From assembly GCA_016271365.2 (NCBI GenBank), contig CM057452.1:1240463001-1240527000 (forward strand): a stretch of DNA of 64,000 nt, written 5' to 3'. The notes beneath the pieces were generated by a model, which saw nothing but the letters and a program-made list of their open reading frames with translations, was not told where the DNA came from and did no database searches. Numbering within the stretch: position 1 is the first letter of the stretch; every line of letters begins with the position of its first letter. The DNA is from Neoceratodus forsteri (taxonomy: Eukaryota; Chordata; Ceratodontiformes; Ceratodontidae). Position numbers and translations under genes: made by a program. This document shows, piece after piece, positions 23,301 through 35,734 of this stretch.

Positions 23301-23720
23301 GACACATAATGTGCCATACCTGATCATTAATAAATATTGCCTTTTTCATTAATTGCCTTCTCCTTTTGTACTTCATCAGAGATTCTCTGCTTTTGTATAA
23401 TTGAAAGATATGAATGAGCATTTTCAGACATACAAGACCCCTCAATGTCCTGGCAGACACCATTTCAATCTTGACTCTCAGATCCACACCTCCTGACTGG
23501 GTGACTTCATAATTGAATCCAGAGTTCTCACTCTCAGGCTCAGTCGTGTGTGAGGGGGCAGAACAGCAAGATGGCCACAGAGCTGCTCTGTGTCACATAG
23601 CTTCAACTGTTTTGCTAAATGTAATACTATTTCAGGAACTTCTCTACTAAAAGCCTGAGCCTATCTTAATGTTAGTTTTTACATTAAACAAATGTTAGTT
23701 TTCAAAAATCTGTACGCTTA
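23301..23720. other. unassigned sequence
   Basis: No gene or recognised repeat in about 420 bases between the SINE-like core and the Harbinger left end. Confidence 0.3.
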
Positions 23721-24034
23721 GGCCTGGATATTCAAAGCATTTGCGCCAGAGCAAGTATGGAACTGAGCCTTGGAGCCATGTTCACTGGGAGCAAATGCAC
23801 AGTGCAAGTACCAGTGAGCCAATGTGCAATTATAATGAATGCAGGTGCAACCACGGGGGGATGCCAGTGCATATCTAGCGTAGTGTGATATTGAACCGTG
23901 GAACCATGGCGCATGTGGGGAGCAATCCAAGATGCACCAAGCAGACATGAGCTAATAAAACCAGGCACAAGCACACAGACAGCACTTGCACCAGGTGAGA
24001 GAGGGAAGGGGGGAGAGAGGTAGAGAGTATGAGA

Positions 24035-24062
24035 GAAAGAAAGAGAGAGAGAGAGAGAGAGA

Positions 24063-24122
<60 letters not shown>
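24035..24122 (+). repeat. (GA)n/(GAAA)n microsatellite
   Basis: About ten GA units are followed by roughly fifteen GAAA units inside the Harbinger 5' region. Confidence 0.95.
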
Positions 24123-24123
<1 letters not shown>

Positions 24124-24435
24124 GGCAGCCACAGAGTGAGTGTGACACAGGTGGCACTGGAAAGGGAGAAGGGGCAGTGAGAGTGAGAGGGAGTGGCAGG
24201 CACAGTGCCAGGCAGTGCACCAAGGTGCCACACACCCAGCAGCAGACAACTGCCCAGGGGGTGACAAGACAACAGGGGCCACAGACAGTGCACCATACAT
24301 GATGGAAGCCATAATGAGGGGCGTGAGGGGGAAGGCAGAACAGCGATGTGGTTGCGGAAAGGCCCATTGACAGTATGCCTGACACAGGTGGTACTGTGCC
24401 TGCACTGTGTTTGAGAACTTCACTGGCAGGAAATA

Positions 24436-25497
24436 GTGGACTGGTACCACCTGAATAAGGCAGTTCTGAGTCAGCTCTGTGAGCTGTGCAGTGAGGAGAT
24501 GCAGGCACCCACTAGACGGAATCATGCTGTCAGTGGAGATGAAAGTTACAGCAGTCATGTGCCTGCTCACCACAGGCACCTTCCAGAGACCAACAGGGGA
24601 CACCACAGGCATAACTCAGTTGGCCAAGTCATGCCTCCTCACACAGTTCCTCAACACCCTGCTGCCACATGCTTCAGAATACATCCATTTCCCCAGCACA
24701 CAGGTGGAGCCTACAGCAGCTGTACAGGACATCCAGAGGGTAGCACGTATACCTGGCATGCTTTGGGCCATTGACTGCACCCATGTGGGCATCCGCATGC
24801 CACCTGGCCCAGAGGGCATAGCATACATCAACCAGAAGGGGAGCCCAAGCATCAACTGCCAGGTAGTGTGCGATGCCACGTAGCGCATCACCAATGTCTG
24901 TGCCACACACCCTGGAAGCACATATGATGCGTTCGTCTGGCACAGCTCTGCTCTGTGCCACAGATTAGAATGTGGGGACATCCCCACAGACCACCTAGTG
25001 GGTGAGTATTGGATGGCCAAGTGGTGATGGGCAGGGCAGGCCATGGAATGGGGGCAGGCAGGGTGGGCAAGCAGGCAGGGGTGCCTGGGCAGGCAAGGGG
25101 CATATCAAGGGCAGCCAGAAAGCTAACCATGTCCCTATCCACACAGGTGACAGTGCCTACCAATTGAGGCCCTGTCTACTCACCCCCTACCAGTGCCCAT
25201 CATCCCTAGCCAAAGAATGCTACAACGAGGCACACACCAGCACGCAGAACATTATAGAGCATATATTTGGAATGCTGAAGGAATGCTTCCATTGCCTAGA
25301 CAGGTTTGGTGGTGCCTACAGTACAGCCCCTCAAAAGCCTGTTGCCTATTCCTGGCCTGCTGCATACTGCACAACATGGCCATTGACCATGGGATAGCTG
25401 TCAAGGCTGATGAGGGTGACAGTAGTGCGAACAATGGAGGTAATGTGCCAGAGGGCAGTGGACAGTCCCCCACACCAGGTGGAGGGATCCAAGTCTG
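24436..25497 (+). pseudogene. HARBI1-type DDE transposase, two exons, nearly intact
   Basis: It would cut and insert the Harbinger element in the nucleus. The N-terminal helical part (VDWYHLNKAVLSQLCEL, TRRNHA) precedes the nuclease core. The core shows FPSTQVEP, MLWAIDCTHVGIRMP (first Asp, codon 24,773-24,775) and INCQVVCDAT, then LVGDSAYQLRPCLLTPY (second Asp, codon 25,149-25,151) and NIIEHIFGMLKECFHCLDR (Glu, codon 25,257-25,259). A 145-base GT-AG intron (25,002-25,146) falls within the GDSAY codons, a usual place for these genes. Defects are a frameshift near 24,527, one stop (TAG at 24,881-24,883) and a single-base loss near 25,318 before the C-terminal CCILHNMAIDHGI. The start near 24,436 is uncertain. 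Confidence 0.88.
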
Positions 25498-25716
25498 ATG
25501 AAGTAGGCCCAGCAACACCGCAACACCATCGCACAGGAGCACTATGGTGCACCAAGATAGGTGGCACTAAACTAATGCAGAAGCCACACACACAGGTACA
25601 GCACACGGGCAGGGGCAAGCATGGCGATGGGCATGCACACACAGAGGTGTGATGCAGGGTCTTGGGGGATGGCGACACACCACCACACACAACAGCACAT
25701 GGCAGCACTCAGCAAT

Positions 25717-25717
<1 letters not shown>

Positions 25718-25750
<33 letters not shown>

Positions 25751-25771
25751 CACACACACACACACACACTC
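25718..25771 (+). repeat. (CA)n microsatellite
   Basis: About 25 CA units broken once by CGA, within the Harbinger element downstream of the transposase. Confidence 0.95.
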
Positions 25772-26213
25772 CCAGGTGTTGGTATGTGGTGAGGATCAGA
25801 TGCATAGCACCTGTGCACAGGTGCATCCAGCGCAGCGCAGCCCTCATCATGCCCATGCCACATGGTCCAGCAGCCAGGCAAGCATGCACACAGGTGGCAT
25901 GACACACGGGTGCCAAGCCTGTGATATGCACACACATATGCCACCCATGCATGCACCGGGCAGCAGGAGCTGACTGGGGACAGGGTGGGCTGCACATCAG
26001 GGCTGCCGCATGGATCCCTGACCACCACGGCCACAGGGGTGGCCACACCAGTGCCTATCAGTAGCCACAGGCTGCTCACCAGTGACAGGGGATGTTTGCA
26101 ATTGCCCCCCAGGGGTTGACCCATGGGACCATGACAGGGTCCATGCGGGGTGCGTAGGTGCCCAAACAGGCCCACCCAAGGCATGCCGGGAATGCCATCA
26201 GCAGAGCCCCGCA

Positions 26214-27647
26214 TCAACAGTGTTGGTGTCGCCCGATGCCATAAACATGGAGTGGATGATTCACTGCATGGGGTCCACAGTGGATGGCCATGCCCTGTGG
26301 CAGCCAGCAGCGCAAAGCCATCTGAGACCACCTGTGCAATACGATCCATGGATGCATCAAGGCCTCCTGCATGTGCTGCATCCCCACCAGCAGTTGCACA
26401 ATGCCCCTCTCACGCAGTGAACACAGCCCAGTGGTGACCTGCACCTGTTACTCAATGGAGGCCTGGAGCAAATGGGTGTTCTCAGCCGTTGGGTCGGCAT
26501 CCTGGGAAATCTGGGCAGGACGCCGACCCTCCAGTGGTGACCGGCCATGCTGCACAGACCCCCTCTAAGATGGACATTGCACAGTGGGGTTCTCTTGGGG
26601 TGTGTCCCTACCTGGTGCCCCGGCTACAGATCCTGCATCTGGCTGCTCTGTGGCACCAGCAGCCTGCTGCCACTGCCCCTCCATCTGCTGACCCATGCCA
26701 AGCACCTGTGCAGCTGCACCACCATCACTGCATGGCACCACTGTGGCAGTGCACTCGACAGCACCCACAGTGGCGGCAGGCAGCTGGTCCCCCCACCGAC
26801 AGGTTGCAGGACATGCTGCCCATGCCTGGTATGGGTGTTTTTCCTACAACACCGCCCATGCTGCCCAGGCTCATGGTGAGGTCATCGGTGTCGGACCCTG
26901 CCCCGACCTGTGTCTCCATGCACAGGATGCCATGTCTGGCATCCTGTAGGATTGCATCCCAGGGCCTTGTCCAACACCATGCCCAGTACATCTGGCTGGA
27001 CAATGGTGGTGTGCTGTGGCCTCCTATGCCCCCGGATGCCCATGGAGGTGGAAGGCTGGTCGTACAGGGCTGTACCTGCCTCCACGGCTGCTGCTAGCAC
27101 CCCATCTTCTGCACGCAGGTGTGCTGGTGCTGGAAGACAAAAAAGGTGAGTTAGTGAAGCAGTGGCCACATGTGCCCTCCCATCATGCCACAGCATGCTG
27201 TACGATGCTACCATATGATGGTACATGCAGGGATGGGCTGCCACCTGTCTGGAATCCTCCACCAGGCACACCCTCCACGGTGCTGCAGTGAAAGGTGGCT
27301 GCCACCAGATTCTTCTGCACTGTCAGCTGTGGCTCATCATCAGGCCCCCCTCTGGTGGCTGTTGGGGCTGCACGGATGGCCACCACCTTCTCTTTCATCT
27401 GTCTCCTGTCAGTACCCACCTTCTTGTGGCACTCCTGCACTGATTGCTGGTGGCTGCCTTGCTGGTTGACGCAGTCGGCCACCTCCACCCAGGCCCCAGC
27501 CCTGGTCTTTGGTGTGCCCGTGGCACCATTCAGGAGTGGCTCCCTGTTAAGGTAGGCCTCAAACAGGGCATCTGTCTCTGCTTTTGTGAAGTTGGGCCTG
27601 TGCTTGCTGGCAGGCCCATGCTTCCCAACCTCCTCAGTTTCTGACAT
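26214..27647 (-). pseudogene. Harbinger Myb/trihelix-like DNA-binding protein
   Basis: The second Harbinger gene normally binds DNA and brings the transposase to the nucleus and to the element ends. From MSETEEVGKHGP (27,647) the minus strand reads RPNFTKAETDALFEAYL, then AWVEVADCVNQQG and ECHKKVGTDRRQMKEKV, a tri-helical Myb/SANT-like domain as in NAIF1-type proteins. The frame is open to 27,183. An in-gene 3' splice site (pyrimidine tract then CAG at about 27,129) introduces a further segment. A helical C-terminal piece (RERGIVQLLVGMQHMQEAL) is read at 26,444-26,330. Exon limits after the Myb domain and the number of frameshifts are not settled. Confidence 0.72.
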
Positions 27648-27699
27648 GTAGCTTACTGTGGCAATTGACAGCACAGTGTGTCAGTGGCTGCAGCTCCCA

Positions 27700-30480
27700 G
27701 TGCCCTCCCCCATGCTGTGCCTCAGTGCTCAGTGGTGCTCCTGCACCATGTGCAACTTATCTCACAAGGATGCAATACCAGTCCATGGCCCGTGCCATTC
27801 CATGCACTTTTATGGCGCATTGTATGCAAATGTGCATTTGCACAATGGCAATAATATGCTAATTCCCCCCCCCCTGCACCTTGCATTGGCTGATGAGCTC
27901 ATTAGGATCTGGCGGCTGAATATCATGAATTTGTGCCATGCACAATGAGAGTGCTCTGGAGCAAGTTAGATGAATGTGCTGGAGTATGGTGTGGCACATT
28001 GGGTATACATGTGCAGTGCGCAGTGATGCTTTGCGCATGCTCCATGTGGTGCACTGCCACCTATTGTGCACAGTGCACTGACTGCACAATAGCATTCATG
28101 GTGCAGTGTGTGTGCCACGGCTGCTATTGCACAGTCAGAGCACTGTACGTGTGACATGCCCTGACCCCTGCAATGACCTCTGACCTTGACCGACCCGCAC
28201 ACGTAGCCCCACCCTGCCCAGTCATGCCCATGTCATGCATCCAAGCCATTGCATGATTGGCAGGCACAGCGCATATCCCCTCGGCCCATGCATCTGGCAC
28301 ATGCTGTTACCACATGCGGCTATGGGTGACATTTTGCACCATGGCTCACAGCATCATTGTGGCACAGTGGAGGGCTACTTGTGTGAGCAACTGGATGCAG
28401 GTGGAGCTGGTCAACCTCATGACCTGCGTCCAGCCCCATGCATCTCAGCTGTATAGTCAGGCCCCATTACAGCAGCCCCGTGTCGCTGTTTGAGACGGTA
28501 TTGCTGTGCTCTAGTGCAGCGTACTGGGGTGACCAGGACTGGTGAACAGTGTTGGCACCAGTATGGGGAACTCCTTCAGAAGGATCCAGGTCACCTTCAA
28601 TGCCTGGAGGCATGAGTCAGGCATGGGCATGTGCCACAGCTAGGTGAGTAGGCACAGCATGCATGTGTGCCATGGTGCTGTGCTGTGGTGTACTGTGGGC
28701 TGCCTGGCATGTCCCACAGGGTGGTGGGCTGTCATTGTGTGCATCGTGGGGATGCATCATCTGCCACCACTTGCATTGCCCTGTCACTGTGCAGACTGCA
28801 CCAGGCAGGGAACCACATTGTGCTAGGGGGGCCTTTCCAGTGGCTGTGTACTGATGTGTTCTTGTCCTTGTTCCATTCCCAGGCACTGAAGATTGGCAGA
28901 GAGCTGCAGTGGCCACCGCAGCAGGGCAGCAGGCTGCTGCAGGACCCAGAAGTGTCACTGGAGTGGCCATAGCATCTGCGGGGCCACAGAGAGCAGGTAG
29001 GCACTGGCATGGGCATCCACATGTCTATTGGGGGTTGGTGGGGCCATGGATCTGGACATTGCCTCCTGTGCTGTGTGCCATGGGGGCTGTGTGTGTTGCA
29101 CTGTGCTTGGTGCCCGCCACTGTGGCGCATCCATTGTACCTGTGTGTCAGTTGTTGGGGGATAGGTGTGCACCCAGCCACCACTGTCAGTGCTGTACTGC
29201 TTTATGGGCACTGTGCCATGTGACTGGCATTGTGCAGTCGGGTGGCTACTGTGTGGAAGGTGCCACCATTGTGCACTGTAGTGGTGTTCCATGTTTCTGG
29301 CAGATGTAGGTCCATCCCCCTGCGAGTGGCCTGTGCTGGCCCTCTGGGGGGGTGTTCCCACTGCCCTATGTGTGCAGTGGTTGGGCATTGTTCTGTGGGA
29401 CATTGTAATGATGCCCTGCCCTGTCCCTTCTCCTAAGTGTCCAGAGGCAGAGGAGGATGCCCCTGTATTGCCGGCTGTTGTGGCAGATAATTCTAATAAC
29501 ATCGACCACAACGGAGGTGGTACTCCAGATACACCAGTAGGTGTTTGATGGTGGATGCCATGGCCAACACGGGGGACATGGTGTGGCCACCGCTGATGTC
29601 CACCCTACCATCCTTTGTGTTCCCTGCTGTTCCTCCCCCACCAGTCCCCCTTCCCACTGTACAGTTCCTATTGTCTGTCCCTATCCCTCTCAGTCCTACA
29701 CCTTCCCTCCCTCCCCCATTGATTTGCACATAGTTGGCTGTTCTGTTACTTAATACATTGTTATGCCCTACCTACCTGTGTCAGTGTCTGCTTTGCAGGT
29801 GGCATGCGGCACCATGCTGCAGTGGCCCAGTGCCTGTCTGTGTAGTGTGCATGTGTTGGGTGCCTGTTGTGCTGCTGTGGGTCCCTGCTGTGTGCCATGG
29901 TGTGTCCCACCCCAGGTCAGTGGGTGTGTTGTGAGTGTGCCCATGGGCAGCCTGTCAGGGGTGTGTTGTGGGTGTGTGTGCCTGGCTACATGGTCCTGGG
30001 TGTATCCTGCTCTGGTCTGGCTGTGTTGGGGGGGCATGGCATGCAGCCTGCAGGGTCCCCTTGGTGGATCTCTGTTGGCCATGGGCTTCTCCTGTTGTCC
30101 CACTAAGGTGCCACTGTTGTGCTCGGGGGTAGAGGTGTGGGTGCCTGGTCACATCCTGCTGTGCCCTGCTGGTGGTGGCCTCCTGTGACCTGTCACTGTG
30201 CCTCCCTGATTCTGTTCGTGGGTCACTTCTCTGTGCCGTGCCCTCCTCATTGCTCTGCTGCTGTGGCACAACTGTGTGTATGTGTGTGTGTGTTTGTGTC
30301 ATGGTGCACCTTTTACACCATGGAGCACCATTCCTTGCACCATGGTGCATTGCCAGTTGTGCCTTTGCACAACTGTGCCATATGCAGCCAGGTTGCGCTG
30401 GCACACTACTGCATGCATACTCTCTGAATATCGCTCCTGTTGCACCTGTGCACATTGGACTTGCACTGCACTGGACGTGT
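27700..30480. other. Harbinger non-coding right part
   Basis: This is 2.8 kb with the same CA/TG- and GCA-rich composition as the rest of the element. Short direct and inverted motifs such as ccatggtgca and ttgtgcc recur densely (for example 30,298-30,370). Open frames exist on both strands but have simple composition, no recognised domain and no shared start context. I treat them as non-coding. Confidence 0.5.
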
Positions 30481-30514
30481 GCTGGGCTCTGGTGCATTTC
30501 TGACTATCTGGGCC

Positions 30515-31323
30515 TCTGTGTCTTTTACCTGACAACTTCATCATCTAACTGGAGAACTCAGAGTACTTGGAGTGCCTATTGGCTAGCATTAATAGGGTTG
30601 CTTGCTTTTGGACAGTGCACCTGTAAAAAGTGCCATTGTCTGGATTTGGACACTATTAATTTTACTTTAAGGACTTATTGACTCTTCATTGGAAGGACTG
30701 AAAATCAAGTATGCAGCAACCCTGAGAAATCTTAAAATTGAGCCAGCAAGGGTGCTAAACCATGAAGAAGACTGGAGGAGCTGTTCCTGTTCCTAGAGTG
30801 AAGAGTTTTGTAGCACTTTAAGTGCTCGAAGGTGTTTTCTTGTTGTGAACAGGTATGCTAATATTGTCAGGCATCAGGGAATTTATATTTTTATATTTAA
30901 GAAAAGAAATACTATGCTTAATGGAGCATTTTCATTTTTTTCCCTGCTCCTCAGATGAATTTAGTTGACATGAAGAAGGGAGCGATGGAGCTTAAGAACT
31001 TGTGCAGGAGGGAGCAAAAGATGAGAAGTTTGATGCAGGTAGCCAGTGGAGACCTTTGGTTGGCAAGAAGCCTTGGAAAGTTTAAGCAGAAACTCTCTTA
31101 GAAAATAAATATGGATATACAGTATGTCCCAGAGTTCTGCCTGCACTCTGACTCCTGTATCTGGCTTATATTAATGGTGTTTCTACTTGTCTTGTTCTGT
31201 TTTAAAGAGACTGTTCTAAGAAGACTCTTTGTTTGAAGGTACTGTTTTTTAATTTATTTTATATTTATTATATATCCTCGTCTCATTCTCTGAAGAAAAT
31301 AGAAGGCTGTGGTATGTTATTTG
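30515..31323. other. unassigned sequence
   Basis: About 800 bases with no gene, repeat or tail that I can identify. Confidence 0.3.
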
Positions 31324-31331
31324 CTATAGAG

Positions 31332-31780
31332 TAGAGGCGGGTAAAAGCCGTAAATTCCACTATCACTGCACTTTCGTGAAATTGTGGAAATTTTGTGGAA
31401 TTTTCTGAACGTCTGCCATTGGCAAAATCAGAATCTTCCAAATGTGTTTGGCAGATCGTTGCGCTGCTCCATTAAATTTTTTTGACTGAACTGTTTAATA
31501 ATACACATGAACTGGGGAATAACAGTTCTGAGGAATTATTTTTCTGCAGTTTAATGAATTATCCCACAGTACCTGTAATTATTCCGTGGTTCAGTGATAA
31601 GTTCTGCAGACTTTTTTCTCTCTAGTTTAATACAGTAATCCACAGTTTACACATGCATTCCACCATTCTAAGTGAGAATTTCTGTGAAAGTTAATAATAA
31701 GATTTCTGCACTTTTGTGGAAGCAAAAGTCCAACTTTCGTGTAAATTCTGCTGGCTGATCTTTTTCTTTGCACACCTCTA
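31332..31780. mobile_element. hAT-type MITE
   Basis: A 449-base non-coding element. Its left end is TAGAGGCGGGTAAA and the reverse complement of its right end is TAGAGGTGTGCAAA, which are imperfect inverted repeats of the hAT type. The 8-base flanks ctatagag (31,324-31,331) and ctatcgag (31,781-31,788) match at seven of eight positions, as expected of an aged hAT target duplication. Confidence 0.78.
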
Positions 31781-31892
31781 CTATCGAGATGCTAAGTGGT
31801 CCATTAATAGGATGTGGACACGTGGAGTGCAATATAAAGTCCAACCTAGACATTTTGCACAATTTATGTTTTCAGGTTTACATAGAAACACA

Positions 31893-32984
31893 GGGGCTGA
31901 TTCTCAAAGCACTTACAATGGCAGGTCTAATAGTACACTAAAACCACTGGGAGGGTGTGCCAATGCACCCCCCCCAAGCCCCGATCTCCTGTTATAGCAC
32001 TCAGTAATAAAAATATATTTATAGTCCCTGACAGTCTAGTGCCCCCCAGCCTTAATTGCCCATTATGAATATTAGACTGTCCCTAGTGGTCTAGTGGAGT
32101 TCTTTAGATGAGATCCCCCATTACTGAACATTTCCAAATACCTGGTGGTCTAGTGGATCCCCTATGCCACAGTGCCCCACCACCCTGCTCTGCCCCATCC
32201 CGTAGATGAGCCGGCAACTGGCACAGCCCACCACTCACCCTCATGACCAGCTGCCAGCTGAACACTGAATGAGTGTGTACTGTATATAGTATGCATTAAG
32301 TGATTGACAGCTGCTGTCATTCACTGAGTGTGTACTATATACAGTACATGCTCATTCAGTGCTCAGTCACGGCTGGCCACAGTGGTGAGTGGTGGACTGT
32401 GCCAGTCCCTGGCTCAGTTACAGGTTGTGGGGGTTGGGAAGCGGGTGGTATGGCACAGTGGGGTATGGGGTGGGGGTCCACTAGACCACCAGATATATTT
32501 AAAATGTACATAACATGGGATCAGGCTCGGGAGATCCACTACACCATCAATGTATATTTCATAATTCATAATGGGGGGGTTTGGGGCTTGGAGGGGGAGG
32601 GAGGTGCTAGGTAACCAGGGCATATAAAATACATATGGACATCAGAGAGAAGAGTCCACTAGACCACCATGTATATTAAATATTGACTAAATGGGGGATT
32701 TGGGTCCTGCAGTCCACTAGACCATCAGGGTCATCTTAATTAATAATATGGCAGATCAGGGTTGGGGGTCACTAGGGTTCTTCTTTTGTACACTGCCATA
32801 GGCTTGCAGCAACCTTTCCAGGTGTGCCTTCTGTTTGGCACACTGCTAGGGTTGCCGAAAGCTGTGGGACTTTGCCACTGCGATCCTGCCCGATAGAGAA
32901 TTGGGCACAGGGACCCCGGTGCATTGGTTATTGGTGCAAGTTGTCTTTGGCGTGGCTTGTGCCTGACTTTTGAGAATCATCCCC
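31893..32984. mobile_element. 1.1-kb foldback element, Harbinger-like ends
   Basis: The left end GGGGCTGATTCTCAAAGC matches the reverse complement of the right end, GGGGATGATTCTCAAAAG. The whole element is a giant imperfect palindrome. Its centre is gacagctgctgtc at 32,306-32,318, with closely matching arms of about 50 bases either side. Further out, ctggtggtctagtgg on the left (32,081-32,156) pairs with ccactagaccaccag on the right (32,477-32,727). No coding is seen. The ends resemble Harbinger MITEs; target duplication is unclear. Confidence 0.75.
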
Positions 32985-33235
32985 ATAGATTCTATGTTTA
33001 CAAGCTTTGATGAAATCCCTGAAACTTTCAAACCACTCAGTTTATTTCTTAATTTCAAAGACAGTAAAAACACAAGGACATTTTCTGACTTGAACATTAT
33101 GAGTATGATGAGTGCAATGAAATTGATATTCACACTAAGGATTCTTTCTAAAGGGTGTAGGAGATGAGATAAATAGCCCACAATTAGCTCACTTTACTAG
33201 TAGTGCTTCATTGCTGTACTGGCTAAGTGATTATC
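32985..33235. other. unassigned sequence
   Basis: About 250 bases without recognised features. Confidence 0.3.
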
Positions 33236-34330
33236 AACATAGAAACGTAGAAGGTGTCGGCAGATAAGGGCCTCTTGGCTCTCCTAGTCTGCCCTATTTA
33301 CCAGATCAAGTCTATTCGTAGGTGAATTTTTGGATTTGCTTATTATAACTTGTGATGGTAAAGAGTCCCAAATACTCCCCACAGTACTCTATCGGTAAAA
33401 AGTATTTTCATTCTGTAGTGCAAAAGTGTTTCCCCACTATTTGAAGGGAGTGGCACTGTGTTTCAATTGCATTGCATTTAAAGATAATATTGAGATTGCA
33501 TAGTAGAATGGGGTTGTACATCATTTTACACATTATAAATAAGTCTCCCCTCAGTCTTCTTAATGATAAAGGCATTCGTTTTAGGGAACATAATCTTTGT
33601 TCATATGAATTGTCCCATAAGTGATATATTAGTTTGGTAGTCCTACACTGAACTTGTTCAAGTTGCTTTTTTTGACTCTCCTTATATGAAGACCAAAAGG
33701 AGGTTGCAGTATTTATGTATGGGTGGATGTAAGTTCTATGAAGAGGAAGGATTACACTTTTTTTTTTGCAAAGAAGTTATATTCCTTTTTATTGACCACA
33801 GTGCTCTGTTGGCCCCTAGCTATGAATTCATTATGCTGTTTTTGTGGGTCATAATCTGATGTTACCAATACTCCTAGATCTCTCTTACCAGTGCTTTCTG
33901 TTAATTCTGAAGGTCCCAATTTATATGAAAATTTCAGATAATTGTTTCCCATGTGCATCACTATGCACTTTTTACTGTAATTTTAATTTCACAAATGTTC
34001 CTCCATGTATTATATGTTGTTCAGGTCCTCTCAGATATGGTGTGATTGGGTTAATGTTGCATGTGAGCCACCTTTTTTAATATTGTCTGCAAATTTACGG
34101 ACCCAGCTATTTAGGTTACTAGTCAAATCAGATATAAATATCTGAAAAATTTGTGGCCCCAGCACAGAACCCTGTGGCACTACACTTGTGACCTTAATGG
34201 ACTTAGACTCGTATCCCCTGATTTTTGCTTTTTGGATTCTATCCTGTAGTAATCCCATTACCCATTTTACTAGGGATGGTTCAATATTTGACTTGATCAT
34301 TTTTGGGATAACTGCCCAGTGAGGCTCAAG
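33236..34330 (-). mobile_element. CR1-like LINE fragment (RT and 3' end)
   Basis: The minus strand shows RT motifs VKWVMGLLQDRIQKAKIRGY and VTSVVPQGSVLGPQIF, then SWVRKFADNIKK (34,300-34,031). After this comes the downstream segment KFSYKLGPSELTESTGKRD LGVLVT (33,961-33,752). The 3' end at 33,236 has a TTCTATG-type tail in reverse complement. The VVPQG and FADN motifs are decayed forms of GVPQG and FADD. This subfamily is distinct from the others in the window. Confidence 0.8.
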
Positions 34331-34394
34331 GTAAAATGCACTGCTGAAATCCAGGAATATAACATCACATGGAATATTAACATTTAGGGAGGTA

Positions 34395-35650
34395 CTTATG
34401 TTTTCATAGAAATAGAGTATGTTAATGGTAGATTAAGTACTTCCTCACATCTGTCCAGAACCCCCCCCAGCTTCATAGCATGTCCCTTTGTTCTAGAGCA
34501 GCTTTTTATCCTGAAAAATGCTCTCCTCCTGTACTTCATTTATGTCTGAGAGGTATTTAAATGTCTATGTCATATCCTCCTTCCTCCTCTCTTCCAGGGT
34601 GTACATATTTAGGGCCTTAAGCCTCTCCTCATAGGGATTTGGATGCAGATCCTGTGCCATTTTAGTTGCCCTGCCTACTGTATGTCCTTCAGGAGATGTG
34701 GTCTTCAGGACTGGACACAGTACTCAAGGTGGGTTCTTGACAGTGATCTACACAGGGGCAACACCACCACCCTCTTTCTGCTGGTAATACCCATTCCTAT
34801 GTACCCCAGCATCCCACTAGCCCTCCTGACTGCTTTGTCACACTGCCTGACCATGTTTAGGTCATATGGTATGATTACCCCCAGGTCTCTTTCCTGCTTA
34901 GCTGCTGTCAGTAACAATCAACCTATTTAGTGCACCATCCATAGATTTCTGTATCCTGAGTGCATTATTTTGCACTTTGTAGTATTAAAACCCAGCTGCT
35001 ATATCCTTGACCACTCTTCCAGTTTTGTATGGTCTCTGCTCATGCTTTTCACCCCCCCCCCCGAATATCCACCCTGTTACAGATCTTGGTGTCATAATCA
35101 TCTGCAAAGAGGCAGACCTAACCTTCGAGTTCCTCTGCAACATCACTTTTGAAGACATTGAAGAGGACCGGTCCCAGCACTGAACCCTGAGGTACCTCAC
35201 TGGTCATCCTCCCTTTCCATGGAGCAAACTCTGTTTACCACTACCCTCTTCCTCCTATCCCCTGACAAATTCCTTACCCCTTTTATCAACTTGTTACCCA
35301 CCCCTAAGCTATCCAACTTGCCTACCAGTCTCCTGTGTGGAACGGCATTTGACAACCTTAGTCACCCAGTCACAGACATCTATCAGATTTGCTTGGCATG
35401 ACCTCACCCCTGTGAATCAGTGTTGCCTCAGTTCATGTAATCCATCTAATTCAAGATATTCCACTAGCATACCTTTAGCAGTGTTTCCATTATGTTTCCC
35501 ACCACCAATGTCAATCAGACAGGTCTATAATTGCCAGTTTCTTTCCTCCTATGAGTTTTGTGAAGTGGGGCTACTTCTGCCCTCCTCCAGTCTTTTAAGG
35601 ACCATTCCAGTCTCCAGTGATCTGTGATCTGTTATTTCTAATATATTTTC
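34395..35650 (-). mobile_element. CR1 LINE fragment (RT C-terminal part and 3' end)
   Basis: The minus strand encodes KLDSLGVGNKLIKGV, then decayed RT palm, and KQERDLGVIIPYDLN MVRQCDKAVRRASGML GYIGMGITSRKR (34,917-34,705), ending in SRTHLEYCVQS. The 3' UTR continues to about 34,395. It lies tail-to-head with the CR1-like fragment at 33,236-34,330. Frameshifts are frequent. Confidence 0.82.
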
Positions 35651-35734
35651 AACTTTTAAAATAAAAGTCCCCCTCCCCACATGATTCCTCCACCTTTTTT
35701 TATGGTTTCATGTGATGAGAGCAACTACTAATAG

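Larger units (their letters stand above)
23721..30514 (+). mobile_element. Harbinger (PIF) DNA transposon, near full length
   Basis: A 6.8 kb element carries the two genes typical of the PIF/Harbinger superfamily, a HARBI1-type DDE transposase on plus and a Myb/trihelix-like DNA-binding gene on minus, in convergent arrangement. The left end GGCCTGGATATTCAAAGC and the reverse complement of the right end, GGCCCAGATAGTCAGAAA, are imperfect terminal inverted repeats that share the downstream CCAGAGC. The whole interval has an unusual CA/TG-rich, GCA-repetitive composition that ends at these boundaries. I do not see the expected 3-bp target duplication on both sides, so the right boundary is less certain. 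Confidence 0.75.

Noticed and set aside
23732..24612. Long minus-strand frames of 245-258 codons with repeated FFLSFFLS
   Set aside because: They arise from the (GAAA)n microsatellite and the GC-biased Harbinger sequence, antisense to the transposase.
25567..26349. 260-codon minus-strand frame rich in Cys/Val
   Set aside because: It is translated (CA)n microsatellite and stop-poor Harbinger sequence; composition is simple and no domain is visible.
28732..29511. 259-codon minus-strand frame in the Harbinger right part
   Set aside because: Stop-poor composition gives overlapping long frames on both strands here. None has a recognised domain or conserved start.
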